Assembly (NCBI GenBank): GCA_014706295.1
Contig: JACSVZ010000014.1
Coordinates: forward strand, 72,949,697 to 73,013,696
Length of the DNA stretch: 64,000 bases
DNA from: Lycocorax pyrrhopterus obiensis
Lineage: Eukaryota > Chordata > Aves > Passeriformes > Paradisaeidae
Direction of reading: 5' to 3'
Of the stretch, positions 21,701 through 34,583 are shown one piece after another (the stretch's first letter is position 1; every line of letters begins with the position of its first letter). The translations under genes were made by a program, and so were the position numbers. A model generated the notes under the pieces. That model did no database searches. It was not told the origin of the DNA and was given only the letters and a program-made list of their open reading frames with translations.

Positions 21701-23889
21701 CTCAGCACAGCTCCTGCTATGAGATAATAGCCCCTTTCCTAGAAAGGCAGTGCTGGGAGAAAAGCAGAGTTTGCTGTTCCCTGAAGACATCTCAGTCTGG
21801 GAGTTACCTGGGGAAGCCGAACTCGGGCTTGCCCAGCTGAAGCCAGATCTATTTGCACAACAAATGCCTACAGCTTCCCCCGGTCGGGTTCTGACATCTC
21901 GCTCCTGCCACCCACCAAGCTGACTCTGAGTGCTGGATTTCCAGCAGCCTTCACTCCAGTGCAGGTTCTACAGCCCCACAGCAAGGTTGTCAAAGGGAAC
22001 AGCAATGAAAGCAGCACCATTGTTCAATCACTCAACAAAACTCATCCCAGAGTAATTCTTACTGTGATTTTGGGTTTTCTCTTCCAGCCTTTGTAGGCTA
22101 CTCAGGCAACAATTAGTAAAATTGCACATGCACAAGGAGAAAATAACATGTATTGCCATGGAGATGGAGCTCATCTGGCCACTTCACCTACTCCTCCCCG
22201 TGCATATTTCTTATGCTGATGATAGATATCTGCTTCTCTGGGAATTTTCCATCACCCATGTCACCAAAGCCATCCATATCTGAAAAACTGGCTTGAAAAT
22301 TCTCTTGTGCCGGTGTCCTTGATCTGGTGCTCAGCAGAAAAAAAAGACATTGCAGGAAGCCCTTCACCCATTCCTTCCACATCCTGAACACGGGGGGAAG
22401 GAAGGGAGAAAGAGACAGAAAAGACTCCTGTCCCCAAAGACAGACCTCAGAAAAAAATGGGTCGTTCTCAGCAACAGCAGAATTACTAAGTAGTCCCATG
22501 TGCCTGGGTAAATTTCGTCTGCAATATCCCAACCTGTTTGTGCTTCCTCCTACCTTGCTCCCAGTCCTCTCATTCCCCCACAGCTGCTGCCAGTGCTCAG
22601 TCCTCAAAACACAGGCAAGAATTTGGGATGGACTGTCAGATAACAGGATTACTAGTCTAGACATAAGGGATTAAATCAAACTGTTAAATGTTCTTGATGG
22701 CCGAGAACGAGTGTAACAACCTTCTTCTCAAAATTAAAGGGAAAAACGAAAAAAAGCCCTGCAAATCAAAGCAAAACAATATAAAGTCACAAAGAATTCA
22801 TCTTGTGGTGGGCCACAAGTCAAATAAACAAGTTTAATTTGTGGAAAAAAATTCAAATGACACAGTTTTACTTGCTTATACCTTGCATGGCCCCTGCCTT
22901 TCCCTGCCTCACCAACGCTGCCCCCGCAGAACCATTCCCTGTTTCCAGGGACCACCAGAACAGACCACTGGTTTCCTCATCAAGTTTGTGCTCTGAATCT
23001 GACTCCCTGAGTGGCTCCTGAGAGTCACTAACAGTTGTCTGCTTCAATAAATCTCTGAAAACAGAGATGCATTGTTTGGATGTGCACTGTCACCGTCGGA
23101 GTAAATAAGCGCGATTAATGCTTTGCTTTGGAAAACGTCTGGTTTCTGTACCCAGAAAAAACCTGGAGTGTATCTGTTGTTCAGCTGAAATGCAATAATA
23201 CAAATTGGTTATAAAGAAAGTTGTTTATACAAGCCTCTCTCCACCATTATTCCTTTCCTCTCTTCTTTGCTATTATTTATTTTAAATTCTAGTTTAAGTG
23301 GGTTAGGTTTCATCCATAACCAGTATGTGACTGCATGTTGCCACAATGCCAGCTTCTGCTAGCACCTCACTGAAACCTCCACTTCCCCACCCTTCTTCTT
23401 GATATACGAGAGACTTTCCAATGTTTTCCTTTCTGAAATGATTAAGAAGGCATTCTAGGTTTATTACATTGAATTTCTTAAGGGGTATTTCACAACCAGA
23501 GCCTGGGTAGCATCAAATCACCTGTGTATTGCGCAAACACCAACACAAACCTGCTGTAAAGTAACATCGGCGGTGTTGTGTGCTCAAAAATGAGTAAAGG
23601 TAGAGTCTAAAGCAGTCTGAGCCTCTGATTAAAGGCAGTAACATAATTAATAACAGCAGCCTATCCCCGCTCTCCAAGAAAAACTTCTGATATGGTTCAG
23701 ATCTGGGGGGAAACATCAAGTTTGAAACATGGCATCCCATCTCCATGTGGTATGAGTCACCATGCTGAGGCCTTTTGAATCACTGAACAGCCTTCCCTGC
23801 AGCTTCGGGGAAGAAAGAGGGGACAGAAGGGAGGAGAGGAGCACCTCAGGCCTGTCGCTGGTTCCAGAGGACTCTGCACTCCATGCAGC
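18754..23889. other. Unique non-coding sequence
   Basis: More than 5 kb with no repeat family or gene that I can support. The longest frame (22188-22664, minus, 158 codons) has no known domain. A short 9-bp tandem at 19737 is listed separately. The sequence is AT-leaning and low in CpG, as expected for intergenic or intronic avian DNA. Confidence 0.5.
19737..19760 (+). repeat. Short 9-bp tandem repeat, GGATCCCAT x 2.7
   Basis: GGATCCCAT occurs at 19737-19745 and 19746-19754, followed by GGATCC. Each unit contains the palindrome GGATCC. Confidence 0.9.
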
Positions 23890-24440
23890 TTCCCACCCAT
23901 TCTCATTCTGTGCTGCTCTCTTCCCTCCAGTTCACCTTCTCCCTTTCCACCCTCTTTGCTATCACAGTTTTTCACTGTTGGCAGCATCTCTGCGCAGTGC
24001 CCGTGTTCCCTTCCCAAATGCAGCTGTTCCTTGCCTCCATTTTTTCTGTCAGTTCTTGATTTAGCACAATCTCCTTTTCTCTTCCTGACCTGCACTCGTC
24101 ACAGGTGGCTCTCATTTAGCCTTTTCTTTCACATCTCTGCGCCCAATGTCTGATTTTTTATTCACCTAAGCCCAGCTTTTCCCATATACCTTTGAACCTC
24201 ATTATCTACTTTTCTCCTCTTCCATATCGTGTCGAGTTCAGCCCTTTTTTTTTGTCCAGTTCAAAGTTGTGTCACCTTTTCCACTCCTCCTTTCCTAATC
24301 CCTTCTTACCCACCGACTTCCAAATTCTACTTCCCTCTCACTATTTCACATTTCCACCTCCATCCCCTCCTTCCTGGACTCCTTATCAACATTTTTTTGC
24401 ACTTTGACATCAACATCCACATCAAGCAGTCTCTGCCATG
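23890..24440 (+). other. Pyrimidine-rich strand (C/T bias over about 550 bp)
   Basis: The plus strand is dominated by C and T in runs such as CCTTCTCCCTTTCCACCCTC and CCTCCATCCCCTCCTTCC, without a clear repeat unit. No gene is recognised. The open frames on this strand (23762-24633) are rich in S, P, F and L because of the composition and are not taken as coding. Confidence 0.6.
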
Positions 24441-27400
24441 GTGCTGGAGCACATCAAGGAAGCACAGGAGAGAGTCTCCCCTTCATTTTATCTACAATTT
24501 AACCAAAATCCAACTGTGTAGGAGATTACAGGTGAAATTCCAAAGGAAGTCCTGCCAAGTTCTTGGCTTTGACAAGCTCAGCATAGACAAGTATCTTCAT
24601 CACTTCCAGAGTTATACTAATAATCTCTTCTAAATGCTTACAATTAATAAAGGCTTTTCAAAAGAGCATGTATCATTAAAGGAGCTTTTGCTGCCAGCAC
24701 TCAAATTGCTGTAACTTCTCAACAAAAATTTGCCAGAATTCTTTCCAACAAGAACAAAATAACATGGTTCTATTCATTCTTGGTTTTGGAAAAAAAAAAA
24801 AAAAACAAACGCAAACAGGTATTTTCCCCATAATTACAGTCAGCCTGAGGCACACATCTCACCTGGAAAGCTGTAGTTCAAGTGATTAATGTTGAGCAGA
24901 GTTTAAAGTAGCAGGGAACTGCAAGCCCTGAAAATACAGGCACCCTTAAATGGTGCTGCAGCCAACCTCTCCTCCAATGTGAATTATGTATTTTGCTTTT
25001 TACTTTTAGATCAAGATTCTGGGTGTTGCAAATAAAACACAAGACACAGATCTACCAAGAACTGGGTCTGCTGTAAAAGCTGGGCAGAAATGTCATCTGC
25101 TCTCTCCCGAATGTGCTGCAGCTCGCGTTTCCAGAAAACATTTTGCTTTGACTGGAAAGTGTGTTTTTCTTTGAGAGCATCTAGGGCTGGTGAACTCTGT
25201 GTCTTTGATGCTGCATCCTCTCTTGTTCAGCCCAGTGGAAGTTTTCAGTGAACTCTCAAGGCCAAATGTTTTTTAAGTTAGATTTACTGAGGCCCTGTCC
25301 TGCTCTTACAGAAATCAAACAAAGGGAATACCACCACTGTTTTTCTAAAAAAAAAAAACAGTACAAGGAGAAAAAAAAATAGCCCCACATCCAAAGCCTT
25401 GTCCCCTCTTGTCTCTGACAACATGTGCAAGAGGATGCACCACAGCAGCGGGGGAATGGGGTGGGATTATTGCATTAAGGCTCTATTTATACCACGGAGC
25501 TCAGAAAGAGCTGTCAGGGCAGAGATGCTGTAACACGTCCTTTGCATTAGCAGGGTTGGGAAGCTCAGCTTAAAACCTCTGCCTCTTGGCAAGCCTAACA
25601 CACCGTGGCTCTTTGCTGTGAGAAAGGCCTGTCAAGGAAAAGGCTCTTGCTGCTGCACCCCTATATTCCCAAATATACCATATTACCCAAGTGCCTCTGA
25701 AGCAAAGACTTGTAGCAAACTGAGCTGTAAGAAGTGAAAAAAACAAACCAAAAAAATCAGCCATTTCCATCTTTCTTTCGTTTTGCAGTATCCAACTCCC
25801 TGCCTTTACAAGGATTATGATCCAAGAAGGTATAACGTGCTTTGGTCCCAAACAGGGAAATCACTTTCCTGTTAACTCCAAATATGAACAAACGTTCAAA
25901 CTTCATGTAAAATCTGAATTCTCAGTTTTAGGCAAAAAATCAAAGCCCAAATAAGAGCTTCCCCCTGAGATTTTAAGTAATGTGCTATGTATAATACAAC
26001 AGCCTGATGTCCAGAAAAGACCAAAGAGGAGTTCACGAGCGACGTCAACCTCCTTTGGTGATGTGGAAAATCAGAGCAAGGAAATGGAATCAAGTCCAGA
26101 CGATTAGACAAGGTAAAAGCTACACATAAGGAATAAAAGAGAAGCCATCTCTATCCAAAAAATAATTTCTGGATCAGTGACATTTTATGGATGTCCAGAG
26201 TATTCTTGAAAAATAGGTTTATTTGCAATACAAATGTGATTGTTTGCAATAGTTTCAAGTAGTTTCCCATATAAAACTTACTTCCATCAGTTTCCCAAAC
26301 AGAACTTATTTCAGGGTGACTGATTGAGATTCTGTCCTTCTGCGGAGTCTCAGTGAGAGCCCATCAGAGCAGCTCTCTGAGCAGAAACAGATTTTTTGCA
26401 GCATGGCAAACACAAGTGACTATTTTGTTGCATCTCAATTTATTCTGATTAGAAGCAATAGTTATTAAAGATACAAAACTCCCACAGACTTTAAATGTCT
26501 TGAATTTTTGAATGCCATAAATCTCCAGGAAGGAAAGCTCTGTCTCCCTCCAGGCAATGTGGCAATTGCAAACAATTTAGAAGTCAGGATCCTTTTTTCA
26601 GCCAACTAAAATTATGAGCACTTCCATACCAATTTGAAATCTGGTCTCTATTGACTACCAGGGCACAAAGACACTGAAATTAGAAACATTCTTTTGAATT
26701 TGTGTTTAACTACAGGATTGTTTTGCTTATTGAACTTCCCCTACACTTTAGAGATAATAAATGAAGTTGATCAAAACAGCTTGGTGCTCAGGAATCAAAA
26801 TGAGTTTCCAAGTCACACAAACAGGAATTTTTCACCTTTTTTTTTTCTCCCCGCTTACTTGCAAATTCAGCAATAAAATTTATAAACAACATTGAAATAC
26901 GATAAAGAATAAAACCCACAATTTCATTTTCATTTCCAGCTCCACACAGCAGAATTGCAAGAATTTATGAAGCTGCCAGTCCTCTACACAGATTTCACTC
27001 TATTTGGTTTATATTCGGAAATAAAATTACCAGAATGAAGCTTTTGCCTTTACTGTTTGTACCATTGTGAGTCCCTTCACGAGGGAGACTCTGGTATGTA
27101 CTGGATGCTCAGAAACCTCTCTCTACAAACCAATCCAAATGACTGCAGCCCTGGAGAGGGATCAAAGCACATGGAATCAAGTAGCAAAAGAATGTCTTGG
27201 CATTTAAAATCAGTGGTTCAATAAAAACAGCTAATTCAAAACTGCAAGAGGCACCTCCCACCAGCTAAATCCTGGGGTTTTATTCCATTACAACCAGATT
27301 AAAAACTTGTTTTAAACGTATTCTAAGAAAATAACTGCGATCACATCACAGCAAAGCATCCTGTTGGGTCACCCTGGTTCAGCCTGTCTTGATTTCAGCA

Positions 27401-29794
27401 TCAAATTCCTTGGGTTAGTGTAATCAACTACGACCATCCTTCCTCCTACCTTTAAAAAAAAATCACTTAAAAGAAATCTTCGTGTGAAAACATCTCTGGG
27501 GAAGAATCCTGGTAAAGCTTTTAAGTTGACTTTTCATCCTGATTCGGTCTGAAATATTTTCCCAGATTGCAAACTAACTGGTTCTATTGAATTAAGCATT
27601 TCAGTTTCAGGGTTTCAGGGTTGGAATGAACCACAGCACAAACAAACTCACAAAGAAGTTTTAAAAGCCTAATTGTAAAAATATTATCTTTTAAACTTTT
27701 TTTTTTCTCCTAGTGACTCAGAGAAAATTCCACTCTTCTTTATGTAATCTGTGACTCCCATTGAATTCATGAGCACGAGTACCCAAGAGGACATTAACCA
27801 AAACTTTGATGAAAGACATTGTTCGCGGAATTTGTAACAATATTGCATTTCATCCTTCAGCAAAGCCCAAAATAACCTTCAGAATCATTGCCATTTCCTC
27901 TAAATCACTTCTTCTGGCAGTACCACATGCACACTGCAGGGAAAAAAACACCCCAAACAGTCACAGGTGGGAAATACAGCAAGGTTTCCTGTGCATTTTA
28001 ACACACTCATTAATTTAAATCCTAATTTGTCATGTCCTAGATGGACGTAAAGCATGGGAGTATAAAACAGAAATCCATTCCTTCTTTCCTGCAGCCTGAC
28101 CCTGACTGTGGCCACATTTTCTGATCTCTCACTCTTGCTTTACCCCAGCAAGAGGGTTCAACATCTCTGCAGGCAGCTGAGTCTGGCTTTTACCTGAAGA
28201 AGACCCCAGGTTGGAGCATTTGAAGGGACATGAGGTTTACCCAGACATTCAGGACCTCTGTAACATATGTGCACTTTCATTTATCTTATAAAGCAAAGCA
28301 GAAACTGCCATCTGAACGTTACACACGAGGTAGACTGGGGTTCTGCACCTTCTTTAAAACTAACAAAGTTTAATCCTTCATTCCCCAGCTTCTAGAAAGG
28401 ACGTTTAATGATTAAGTTACAAAGAACATAGAGGTAGGAACAGGGATCAGAACCAAGAATGTTTCTCCAGGAGCATGTCAGCCATCAGGCTGAAAGCTGT
28501 GAATCCAGAGCATCGGGGGAAACGCTGGCCTTGCATTTTCCTCTGCAGAGTGATGGAACATCAGCAAGGGTGTGGAAATGAGGGAACTCCTCTGGCTGAG
28601 GAAAACCTGGACTGACAGCTCAGCTTCCTGGAGAAATCAAAGGTATCTCCTCCTCCTTCCCAACCCATTATTTTTGACCCTTCAGTCACTTAAGAGGAAA
28701 CAGAAGAAGCATAAAACCAAGGGAACAGACCCCGTTAATTTCATGGCAAGGCGAAGTCTCATGATCATTTTGATCTCTTGTGTCACTCTTGGGCTGGAGA
28801 TTCATCCCTAGAGCAAAGTGGTCTGGACAGCAATGGCAGCGGAGTGCTGCAGAGGGAGCCTTCAGGATTCATCAGTGCTGGTGAAACCTGGACAAGGCCA
28901 CCACAGGGAGCTGGAACTAATCCTCACCAGCCTCATTTGCTTTCAGCTACGTCATAAAAAAATCTACTCCCCGGACAGAGAAAGCAAACCTGAAATCATA
29001 ATTAGTTAAAAGCACCAAAGGCATCACACAGACTCTGTTCACACCCATCAAGCCCCAGTGCTGCCTTTGTGGGTTCTGAGGTGTCCCACTGTACAGCTCA
29101 CAGAAAATAAAGCAAAATACAAATATTCTCACTGTGTGTTTCTGCTTGAAGAAGATCACTACCAAATACATCACATCCTAAGAGAAATATGTCTAAGGAC
29201 TCTCACAACAGCATCTTAAAGGAAATGTGAGTTCTGCTGTGTGCACACAGGCAGCCACAGAACTTAATGAATCTGTTTAATTGCTCATGCCCTAATTGTT
29301 TTTGTAGTAACCATCTGCAACCTACAACTCCAAGCTACCACAGGAAAAAAAAAAAACACTAATAATGAATGTCTGAGAGCCAGTTTGGAAATGCATCAAA
29401 AGCAGAAATATGTCTTAATAAGCCACCTGTCGAAAGTTCAACAAATTAAAGGACACAGAAGCCAGCACAATTTTAGTGGGATCAAATAATTTTTTGGGCA
29501 CTTGGAGATCTCCCTGTGTGTCACCAGCTGGTGCCTGTCTCTGCTGTCCAAAAAGAATGTGATGATGGGTGAAAAGAAGCTCTCGCTGCCCCCGTGCAGT
29601 CCCACTGACCTCATGTGCTTGTCATTGCATGGCTGTAGCTCAGACAAGGGTATGACCCATGGTACCCTGGGCTCAGGGGTGGAACTGAGCCTCCACACCA
29701 GAGAGGCCAGAATCCACCTGGGGGTTATGGAAACAAGCAAACCTGGATCAGAATCAAGGCCTTTTTTTTCCCCCTCTTTTTTTTAACACTTATT
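24441..29794. other. Unique non-coding sequence with homopolymer runs
   Basis: No gene or repeat family is recognised. A run of 16 A lies at 24790-24805. Several shorter A runs occur near 25349-25379 and a T run near 29760. The 134-codon frame ending at 24633 and others under 101 codons show no domain. Confidence 0.5.
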
Positions 29795-29888
29795 TTTAAA
29801 TTATTTAAAATATATATATATACACCCCTTGTTGGGATATATAAATGTATATATATGTGAGATATACATATATAATGATATATAAATG
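29795..29888. repeat. AT-rich tract with TA dinucleotide runs
   Basis: TATATATATATAT at about 29809-29821 is followed by broken TATA and ATATAA units to 29888. It looks like a decayed TA microsatellite. Confidence 0.8.
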
Positions 29889-32800
29889 TTGATCTTTCTT
29901 TTGCCAAGCCTACAAAACCATTTCTAAAGATTCTCACTTGTTTCTCTCTTTCACAGTATTCATGTTCATAACTAAACACCTTTGCCGTGCTAAAACTGAG
30001 AATTGAGAATGTCAGAAGTTAAAGAAAGAAGAAGTAATTCAAAAAATAAATCTGTGTTTACTCATGTTGTCACAGTAATGTGGTTTGTGATGAAATTGGC
30101 TACCTACAAACTGGAATTTTTCACTGCTGTGCCTGACACGCTCCCATTCAGTGACTCTGGGTCAGCTGCACACTGAGGCAGGATAGAAAAATTGTGTTCA
30201 CAGAAGTTTCAAAGGACAAATTTTATATTTTAACGTGGCTTGATTTTAATTTAAAGCATCAGTAGAAGCCACTATTGAAACGATTTGATGCTACAATTTC
30301 CAGTCAGAGCATTGAAAATTCCTCTCACTGTTTTTTGTTTAAGTTGCTGAAAGAGGCTGTGGAACAGGAGGAGGAGCTGCAAAGGCTGCACCCATCCCCA
30401 TATCAAAGTTGTGGACACAGATGCTCCAGAATAAAACAAACAAACAAACAAAACCCCTGAGCTTCTGAGTTACCTGTCTGCTGTCCAAAGCTATGGGATG
30501 CAAGTGCAGCCCTCTGCCTGTGCTTCATGATGGCAAACCGAGAGTGTCTCTAAAATATGAATATTATGAGTACCAATGACACAGGGCTGGACTTGCTCCT
30601 CCCAGCAGCTTTTCACCATCTCTAATCACTCCTGGGGGAAAAAACCTTGGCCAACAGATAATGAATTTCACCACAAGCATTTCTTTCTCCTTGTGGTGGC
30701 ACCAGGACCACCAAGGGGTGTCTTTTGGATGAGCATTTAAACAAATTATTTAATAATAAAAAGCATGAGTTATGCAGGTTTTATTTCAACAACCAAAAGC
30801 ATATTCTAGGCACATGTATTTAAAGTCACTGAACACTTAAATGGCCACAGGTTTTTTGATCACCCTGAAATTCACAGTATTAATCTCAGATGGAGGGGTG
30901 TGGAAACAGAGTAGTTTAGAAGTGTTGTGTTTAATTTCTGTTTAAGTGGTTAAAAAGAAATTAAACTGTTTTCCTACATGAAGATCTCAGATGCTAGATT
31001 TCATCTTAGCTTTAAAACTATGAAAATGTTGCCACTGCCTTAATCATAGCACCACTAAAACAGCCCAGGGGTAGCCAAATGCTATGGTTGATTCTGGAGT
31101 TTTTCCTCTGGACAAATGATCACAAAAGCTTAATTAGACATGCAACATTAAACTCAAGGTTTGCCTCTGAGAAATCCATTTTTATCTAGATAATTTACTG
31201 CAGTGCTTCAGTGTCAGAGATATGCCTTGCCTGACTGGGTAAGATGTGACCATTACAAAAGGAAATTTAAAACTCACCATACCCAATCTGTAGAAATGAA
31301 TGCTGTAACAGAGGCACCTACATGGGTTTTTTCACACAGTCACAATTATGGGGAAGGAAAGCTGGAGAAGTCAAGCCCTTATTCTGGCACTGTGTAAATC
31401 CATGTTAATTTCCAGTTTGGGGCTCCAAGTACTTTTAACCCTCTGTCTTCAATAATAGCAGAAGAGGAAAAATTGCAGGGAGCAGCAATAAGGTCAATTG
31501 GATGTTGGCAGGACAAGTAACTAAACATTGCAATTCTTGAAGCAGGAAGAAAGCAGCATAAGGCAACAGGAATCTGACAGGGCTGACATCCATTTTACCA
31601 TGCCTGATGTGGAATAGTCATCTCTTTGAGAACAACATGAGAGGGCATCAAAGGAACCCAGCTGGCTGTGAGGTTCAACAAACCCTTACCAAACATGCAG
31701 ACAGGCTGTGGAACCCCTTACCACAGTATACACCATAGGATGGAGGTTTGCAGGGACACAGGAAAACAATATGTTCCTGGAATTTAAAAAAATGTGCAAA
31801 TATGTAGAAAACTGGTCCCACACTTGCAGCACCCACAAATGACCTCACAGACCCTGATGTGTGCTGAAATACACGTTATCATTCCTATTACTTTAAATGC
31901 AGCACTTCACATCCAGTTTCAGACACTTTCCTTGCGGCATTTAGTGCTGCCAGTGACCTCTGAGGAAGAGGTGAGGAGAGGAAGGCATGTATCAGTGTTT
32001 CTAGGCTGACAGACCATTTTGTCTCAGTTGTCACCACTCAGTCGTTATCCTCTCCATCATTGGGACTTCTTAGCTAATTCCTTGGACCTGTCACAGGTGC
32101 TGTGTCACCTGGCCCACAGGAGAAAGTCATAGCCAAGGTTTTAAGGGCAATAAGTCAAGACTTCTGGGATTACTTCCCTGTATAGCAGGCAATAGGGGAC
32201 AAAACTCAAGTGAACACAATTAAGGCAGCAATGACTGCAAACACATGTCACTTATTTGTCTTAATTTCATTTTTTCACTTGAAGGGTTTTTTTATAATTT
32301 GGTGTTGTAGCATGTCCAAGTTTTCAAGAAGAAAGATTCACACCTGGAGATAGGTGTGAAGAATGATTCCTTCCTGATTCTTCATTGCTGCTTTATTTTT
32401 TATAAGCTGCAAATCACTATCAACTTGCAAACACAGCAGACATAAAATTTATGTGTGCACCATGACATGTCAGAGCACATTCAGCCCCTAGCTGTTTCAC
32501 ACTTCTCCATTAGCTCATTAAGCATCATCTGTAGTGGTACTGAAACATTTTCTGAAAGTTAGAATAACTCATTAAAAACTGCGTCCAGTCATCATAACAC
32601 TTTTCTAGGGATTTCAGTGCTCTCAAGCCATGGTCTGTCAAATAAATTTAGTAGATGCCAGATTAAAACTGCACTGCAGCATGTTTTACCATGTTATTGC
32701 TACAGGACCTAGATTTTGAATCTAGTGTTCTTGCAATCATGACAGATTTACTGTAGTTTTCATGTAATAAACTAGGTGGGTATGATAACATCTGTATAGC

Positions 32801-33360
32801 TGCTAGAGCTATACTGCATTAACTGTGCCTTTTCCATGGCTTTATAATCTTTAAAAATGTTCGTTTGGGCCAGTGTTTTTTGAATTGCCTTGCTCAGACG
32901 TGCTTTTCATGGCAAAAGAGTAGTTTTTTTTTCCTGCTCCGGCTCCTGGAGCTGTGACATGAACAGGAAGCACAACGCTCATGTACAACCACACAGGGCA
33001 CCCAGCCAGGAGTTTGTGCTCCTTCTCCAGAGCCCCGTCCAGGGAAAGGTGAATCTGCTGAGCCTACACGTGGTGAGGCGAAATCCAGTGATGCTGAAAG
33101 AGTGAGCTGTGCTTCCGAGGGACAGAGCAAGGCTGGGAGCCTGGGACTGGCTGGTTTTCAGGTCTCTCTTGGTGTTGCATCATCCTGAAGAAACCCTGCA
33201 GCAGAGCTGGGATTAGAGAGCTCCCATCTGCCAAAACAATACAAGAAATGTACAAACTCGAGGAAAACATTTTAACCTATTGAAACCAGATGTTCCCACT
33301 CACCCTTCAGGCCTGTGCCTTGTTCCACGTGTATCTCAAGGTGAGGGAGATGTTACTGGG
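29889..33360. other. Unique non-coding sequence
   Basis: No gene is recognised. A small CAAA repeat lies at 30434-30454. All open frames are under 80 codons. Confidence 0.5.
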
Positions 33361-33435
33361 TACACGTATTTACATGGATCCATAAATAATGCATGTAAAT
33401 GTACTCATGTATTTACATGAGTAAATACATGGATA
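33361..33435. repeat. Cluster of palindromes with TATTTAC motifs
   Basis: CATGTATTTAC (33406-33416) and its exact reverse complement GTAAATACATG (33421-33431) form an 11-bp stem with a 4-base loop. CATGTAAAT (33392-33400) pairs with ATTTACATG (33411-33419), an alternative 9-bp stem sharing bases with the first. ATGGATCCAT (33374-33383) is a perfect 10-bp palindrome. Four sites fit the forkhead core RYAAAYA (33367, 33383, 33410 and 33421, on either strand). Whether this is a regulatory site or chance in AT-rich DNA cannot be told here. Confidence 0.7.
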
Positions 33436-34405
33436 TTTTCTTTTCATTTACATCTGTGTCTTCTTTCCAGCCTTCAGAACTTATCCAGGCCTCCCTCCAA
33501 TGCTCACTATGAAGACATGCAGTCATATGACTATAATATTACGTACTGGAATATATATTCATTATATTTGGATAAATATATAAATATACATATTTATCAT
33601 GAAGACATGATTGGTGCTCCAGCCACGCTGCATTGCGCAGGCAAGAAAGAAGTGAACTGACACTTGACGAATAAGAGAAAAGTGGAAATGCATGACTGTA
33701 GCTGAAATCAGCTTTGCTCTTGTGCATCCCATGGCTTGGCTGGCAAAGCACGGTCAGAGTGGGCTTGCCCAGTGGAATCCCACCAAGGATTCCTTTGTGA
33801 CTGAGTTACTTAAGGGTATAAAATGTCATGGAAAACTCCTTCCTGACCATTAGCGAGAGGTGATCTGGCACAAAAGGAAACCATTTTAGCCAACTAGAGA
33901 ACAGTTCATGTCTTCAATATTGGGACAGAACTGAAGCTGAGGTGAGAAAAAGGATCTGGTAATGAAACTTCCTCCTAAGGTTTTGAAAATCGAAGCTCAG
34001 TTTCCTGCTCTCTCCCAGAGCACATCCCTTGGTCCAGATCAACAGGCACCAAGCCTTGGATCCATTTCACTCAATTTCAGTGCCCATATTTATGCAAGAA
34101 TTCCATTACCAGTGAAAGAATAGGAGTGAAAGGAAGAGGTTTAAAACCAGAAGTGAATTCTGCAGCAAGTCTGGCCCTAAAATTCCTGTTCATGAACAAC
34201 AAATACAGAATTGACTCCTTCAAAGTGACCCGAGGGATGAGAAAGGTGCTCTGCTCATCATCCAAACCAGCCCTGGGAATACTGGGGACTCATGGACAAC
34301 TAAGATACTGATACATGTATAGTAGTTCTCTTCATTCTTTCTTACTCCCAGCAGCCATTTAAGTAAAAATATAATTAGATATCAGAAAGATCAAGATAGC
34401 TAAAA
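33436..34405. other. Unique non-coding sequence with a short AT-rich patch
   Basis: An AT-rich patch lies at about 33549-33600. The word ATGAAGACATG occurs on both sides of it (near 33509 and 33599). No gene is recognised. Confidence 0.5.
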
Positions 34406-34583
34406 ATAAAGAAAGATTAAAAAAGGAAACGGAAAAAGAAAAAGGAAAAGGAAAAAAAAGAAAAAAAAGAAAAAGAAGAAAAAGAAAAAGAAAAAGAAAA
34501 AGAAAAAGAAAAAGAAAAAGAAAAAGAAAAAGAAAAAGAAAAAGAAAAAGAAAAAGAAAAAGAAAAAGAAAAAGAAGAAAAAA
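34406..34583 (+). repeat. Polypurine microsatellite, (AAAAAG)n
   Basis: An almost pure A/G strand of about 175 bp. The left part is irregular (GGAAAA and AAAAAAAAG units). From about 34480 to 34575 it is a regular AAAAAG hexamer array of around 16 units. Long frames here encode only poly-L/F on the minus strand and are not genes. Confidence 0.95.

Noticed and set aside
22188..22664. 158-codon minus frame whose last 50 codons follow a polypyrimidine tract and CTGCTGAG, like a terminal exon
   Set aside because: The peptide matches no family I know, and a single acceptor-like site is weak evidence.
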